This document shows, piece after piece, positions 60,101 through 64,000 of a stretch of 64,000 nt of DNA; within the stretch, counting starts at the first letter, position 1, and the number at the start of each line of letters is the position of its first letter. The position numbers and the translations under genes are program-made. A model generated the notes under the pieces. That model did no database searches and was not told where the DNA came from. It was given only the letters and a program-made list of their open reading frames with translations. The DNA is from Amblyornis subalaris (taxonomy: Eukaryota; Chordata; Aves; Passeriformes; Ptilonorhynchidae), in NCBI GenBank assembly GCA_018881555.1, contig JACAXG010000203.1, positions 310,001 to 374,000 on the forward strand. Reading direction: 5' to 3'.

Positions 60101-62145
60101 ATAACCCAGGAAGACAAAAGTAGATCTAAACANTAGAAGATTAAGATTAAACATGAAGATCAAGAGCGTCCAGAGTGAAGACAACATTTTTGTGCCTGAG
60201 AATTTAGGACCAAACTAAGCATTATTCTTGCAGCCCTGAGNGTGAGCCAGAGCTTGGTCTGGAAGGAATCTTTCTATACAGTTCTTTTGTCATGATTGTC
60301 TCTTTATTTGTAGTTTGTTGTTTGTTTGTTTGGGGTTTTTTTAAGCTGTTTCTCAGTCCAGGATTACGTGTTTGGGAAACACCAAGTTTGTGATGTGTTT
60401 CCATCAAGGACAGGCTCTTCCCTGTGGTTAGGGAATGAGGATGCATAACCCTGGCAGTTGTCAGTGCTGAGCTCCTCAGAGAAGGAAAGGCTGCTGGCAG
60501 TGATATCCTCGGTGGGGCTGGTTAGCTGCATGGTGAGACTGGGTGCTGAGTTAAATATTTTATTGGGCATATCTCAGAATGGTTTGGTGATGAGGTTTTT
60601 TTTCGATTTGTTTTTTTTTTTAAGACTTATTACATTTCCACAGCATGTGCTTAGTTTCTAGTGGGCTGCTAGGATTAGAGGAAAATGATGCAGTATAAAA
60701 TTGATTAAAAACAGTGGAGCTGATGCAGGGATCTTTACACGTATATCCAATTGCAGGCTAAATCTGAAACAGTAATTGTGTCCAGGCTTGTCCTTTTATC
60801 GTATCTCTTATTCACCTAATCCCTAAAATTTGTTATTTTTCAAAATACATAAGCAAAATAAAAATATTCAGCAATTTAAAAAAGGTTTTGTTGTGTTGTT
60901 TGTGGTTTTTTGTGTTTTTTTTTTTACAGAAATTATATCATTAAGGAAAACCGACATGAGAATTTATGTATATATAACTTAAATAGTTAATATAATTGTG
61001 TTAATATAATTGAATAACACTTATGACTTATTCTGGATTCAATGAGCAAATTCTTTGCTCAAAGAAAGAAGTATNATTGTAAACCCCAGAGAACACACTT
61101 TGTTTTGCTGATTGAAAAGGTGGTGNTCTGATTTAGGAATTACAAGCCTTTATTTTATTTTTCATGTTCAATATGAGCGTTGCCATTTCTTGCTCTGTAC
61201 CATTTTCCAGGACACGTTGGTGACCATTTGCTAACACACCTGCCCAGGAATTCCATCCCTGGGTAGAGATAACAACAGGCTGCAGCTGCTTGGAGCTACG
61301 TGTTGCTCTCCCTGCAGCTGGGAACAACTGCATTTCTCAGCAAGCAATGATTAGCATTTTGATCTTGACAAGCACTTTCCTGTCTGAATACCAATGTCTG
61401 AATGATTGTTTTTGCCAAGCAAGGCATAAACAGCTATTGCATCTATAGCTTGTAGTTAGCTCCTGCTCACTAGAAACATTTGATCCAATACTTGCACGCT
61501 TGATTTTTTTTAAAAACTGTATGAGAAGTAATCTCCTGATTTATAGGTGTAGAAAAAAATGTAGCTTTGTGTGTCTAAATATGCTAAGCCAACTAATTCC
61601 AGGATGAAATGCTAGATGTCTGAAAGAGCATGCAGTGTCAGGTGTCGTGATCTAATATGTTGGTGGTTCATGCCAGTGCTCCCAGCTACATGCAAATTAA
61701 CAGTATTCAAGTGTAACCACACAGCATTTATAGTCTACAGATTAGCATAGCCTGAGAAAAATCCAATTATCCTCTCCTTGGTTGTTTGGCTTCGTTATAT
61801 TTTTGTTTCAGGGTACCTCTTTTATTAAAATTTTAGAATTACTTAAAGAACTAAAATCAGATTTATAAATAGCAAATGATAATACAAATCAGCAGGCTGA
61901 AGTATGAGAGTGTTTTCTCTCTCTTTTCTGTAAAGGAAACATCTCACAAAGGAAGCCCAAGTGTCAGGGAATAGGGCAATGGAAGTTTAGCTTTGCAATG
62001 TGTTTCTGCTTTGCTGTTGAATGAGCTTAAACAAAAACCAACTCATGCTCCTGGTCCCATTTNAACTGTTAGAGAAAAGCTTCCTGTCTTCCAGTCAGGG
62101 GCAGAACAGCTGTAGAAAGTTGTCTTGTGGAGAGCTGGAAATAAT
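57125..62145. other. Non-coding intergenic stretch
   Basis: No gene recognised. AT-rich. It contains the inverted TTATGTAA pair (59459-59482) within a unique block at 59210-59490. Frames of 109-117 aa at 58.9-59.9 kb have no protein features. Confidence 0.7.
59459..59482. promoter_or_regulatory. Inverted pair of D-box (TTATGTAA) elements
   Basis: ATTATGTAAT (59459-59468) and its exact reverse complement ATTACATAAT (59473-59482) are separated by GATA. TTATGTAA is the consensus for PAR-bZIP factors (DBP, TEF, HLF) and the repressor NFIL3. Two perfect sites facing each other are unlikely by chance in such a short span, although AT-rich DNA raises the odds. Function is inferred. Confidence 0.45.
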
Positions 62146-62147
62146 GG

Positions 62148-62200
62148 AGGAATCATAGAAGAGGTTTGGGTTGGAAAGGTTCTCCAAGGCCATCTGGGTC
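62148..62200 (-). mobile_element. CR1 LINE 3' tip
   Basis: GGAATCATAGAAGAGGTTTG, GGTTGGAAAGGTTCTCCAAG and GCCATCT are the antisense of a CR1 tip. The following GC-rich sequence to about 62350 does not clearly continue it. Confidence 0.8.
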
Positions 62201-62784
62201 CGGACTGCAGAGCGGCCCCTGGAAAGCTGGACAGGGAACTTTCCTTACCNTAACTGTGTCATGTCCAGTTAGGGTGTCCTGTGTGTCCAGGTGGCCAATG
62301 GCAGCCCCCCGGGAGCAGGTTTGGTAGAAGGCTGCAGGGAGCTGGAATCAGCTCAGATCCAGTTTGCTGCAAAAAATAAGAGCTTGGGCTGGGAGAGCTT
62401 CAGCTTCTGGGCAGGGCTTGCAAGTTGCCATATGCTGATGAGCCAAGCTGCCTCTCAAACCAATTTCCAACTGGCCTGAAGGATTTGGGATTGTCCAAAT
62501 ACAGTGGAAACTGTTTGTTTAGGCAGAGGAAAAATGATACCACTTCTATGAAGTGTCTCTGCACTGCTGTAAGCCAAGTGTAGCCTTCTGTCCAGGAACT
62601 TTGTTGTCTGTGGTTTTCATCTGTATCTGAGTCAAAAGGAAGGAAAAATGTTTGGAAGTCTCTTGACAGGGAATGATGTTAATAGCACTCAAATGAAATG
62701 AGTTAGTTTGCCAGTTGTTCAAGATAAGCCCCTGATCAGTGCCCTGCAGCCTTATTAGATAAACAAAAGCAGAGCTGAATGTGA

Positions 62785-62865
62785 CAGAGCCCCCAGTTGT
62801 GAGACTGGGGGTGAGAAGGAGCCCTGTCAGAATAAAGAAACTGCTGAAGATGCTCTGTTACAGAT
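62785..62865 (+). other. Hairpin plus AATAAA, LTR-like poly(A) module
   Basis: A perfect 8-bp stem (CCCCCAGT 62790-62797, ACTGGGGG 62804-62811) with a 6-nt loop, then AATAAA at 62831-62836, then a GCTCTGTTACAG end. Retroviral LTR R-U5 regions can look like this, but I found no matching LTR start, duplication or coding remnant. It could equally be the 3' end signal of an unannotated transcript. Confidence 0.25.
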
Positions 62866-62869
62866 ATCT

Positions 62870-63615
62870 GTGAGTAATTAAAATTATTGATAGGAATATC
62901 CATCAACAAAGAGGTCTTAGACTGTACAGGTTACAGAGCACGTCGATAGCTGGTGGCAGGACACTGAGAGATGGCAGTGGGAACCAGAGGGGCTGAGAAT
63001 GTCTTGAAGTATAAAAAATGAAAGGTGGTTTGAAGATTGCATGAAGANCAAAAATATGTATTTGTGTGGTTCAATGGAGGAAAGGAAACAGATTGGAAGC
63101 ACAACTGAAGGGTTTTGGGGGACCATCAAGAGCAGGGATATTCATCTCTACATTTGCACATGCATGAGTTTCTCCTGAAACAGGAAGGCCTTTGCAAGGT
63201 CTCGGACAGCATTGATGCTGCCTTGGGGGTACTTTGTAGGAATGTACTGGAGCATGAATGCTCCTGAAGCCTTTGTGAAATGGGGCATTCTCCTGGCATT
63301 AGAACTGGGGATTGTGAAGAAATCTTTCATTGAAGTCAGCCTAAGGTAAATGAGGGAGAAGTACTTAGCAAGAAAATTCAGAATTAACAGGGTGTTAAAT
63401 TGCTGCCAAAGACCCTTGTGACACAAGTGACCAAGGAATGCATAATTTCCTTGCAGAAAAAAAAATTTCAGAAGGTATAAAGTGGATGTAGCCAGAACCT
63501 CTTTGCTCGTGCTTGGACTGTGTGACAGCAGCACAGCTTGTGTGCAAGCTACGTTCCTTACTGCCACATTCTCCCTCTTTGAAAAGATTATATATCCACA
63601 TATTTAGGATGGAAT
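62870..63615. other. Non-coding stretch with an unassigned open frame
   Basis: A 139-codon frame on the - strand (63148-63567) is open but shows no signal peptide, domain or family motif that I recognise. No promoter, splice or poly(A) context supports it. I treat it as chance. Confidence 0.5.
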
Positions 63616-63619
63616 TTTA

Positions 63620-63746
63620 CATAGAATCNTCGAATGGTTTGTGTTGGAAGGGACCTTACAGATAATCTTATTCCAAGCCCCTGCCGTGGGCAGGGACAGC
63701 TTCCCCTAGACCAGGTTGCTCAGAGCTCCATCCAACCATGCTCCCC
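63620..63746 (-). mobile_element. CR1 LINE 3' end
   Basis: ATAGAATC-TCGAATGGTTT, GTGTTGGAAGGGACCTTACA, CCCCTGCCGTGGGCAGGGAC, CTAGACCAGGTTGCTCAGAG and CTCCATCCAACCATGC are the antisense of the CR1 3' end. The copy is on the - strand and is followed by an A- and C-rich tract at 63768-63810. Confidence 0.95.
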
Positions 63747-63749
63747 TAC

Positions 63750-64000
63750 AGATTATTGGACCCACTTTAAAAAAAAACAAACACAAAACCAAAAACACCC
63801 CCCATATTCCCAAGTTAAGTTATGAAACCACCCCCTANGCCTTTTTTATTGCACATCACGCCCTTCTCAAGTGGTGAGGGTTTCCTTGGGTGACAATTCT
63901 GCTGGTTCTCTGCACTGCCAGTAAATTGCTGCTCTGTAGTGAACAAGGGTCAGATGCATAAAAAAGAATCTCGGCTGGTAATTTCATGCACAAATCTAAG
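63750..64000. other. End of window, no feature
   Basis: An A-rich AAACAAACACAAAACC-type tract (63768-63810), then unique AT-rich sequence in which I see nothing. Confidence 0.6.

Noticed and set aside
63148..63567. 139-codon open frame on the - strand
   Set aside because: No recognisable protein features or supporting context.
1..64000. Bacterial-type features: operons, CRISPR arrays, insertion sequences
   Set aside because: The sequence is vertebrate nuclear DNA; no spaced direct repeats or prokaryotic gene organisation were seen.
1..64000. tRNA, rRNA, snRNA or microRNA genes
   Set aside because: Isolated GGTTC-like phrases occur, but no cloverleaf, U6-type or other known small RNA could be assembled by eye; tRNAscan-SE and Rfam searches would be decisive.

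Overview
The window looks like bird nuclear DNA, most likely from a draft assembly with isolated N calls. The evidence is the many short CR1 retrotransposon ends, which carry the typical avian 3' tip (CCTTCCAACCC...ATTCTGTGATTCT), the AT-rich CpG-poor background, and a vertebrate type II cadherin gene. I cannot name the species; a passerine is plausible but not shown.

The only protein-coding gene I can support is the 3' end of cadherin-8 (CDH8) on the + strand. Positions 1-14849 are the end of an upstream intron. The penultimate exon (14850-15101) encodes the end of EC5 and most of the transmembrane helix. A 1.5 kb intron follows (15102-16635). The last coding exon (16636-17129) encodes the rest of the helix, the p120-catenin-binding juxtamembrane region and the beta-catenin-binding tail, ending in SVGESDKET. 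A 3' UTR with poly(A) signals at 17762, 17962 and possibly 18826 follows.

From about 18 to 64 kb I find no credible gene. This fits the known gene desert beyond the CDH8 3' end in amniotes. It holds CR1 fragments on both strands, one fossil of an older LINE reverse transcriptase with an open frame, a 4 x 27 bp minisatellite, simple repeats, and several unique AT-rich blocks with preserved CpGs or paired factor motifs that look like enhancers. Long open frames elsewhere have no recognisable protein features and I treat them as chance.

Nothing resembles a new multi-gene system. The best leads are the extreme codon-composition switch between two adjacent CDH8 exons, the open LINE-derived frame at 22 kb, the inverted pair of TTATGTAA elements at 59.5 kb, the 11-CpG cluster at 39 kb, two ZNF143-like motifs at 25-26 kb, and a CR1 whose 3' part is flipped at 57 kb.
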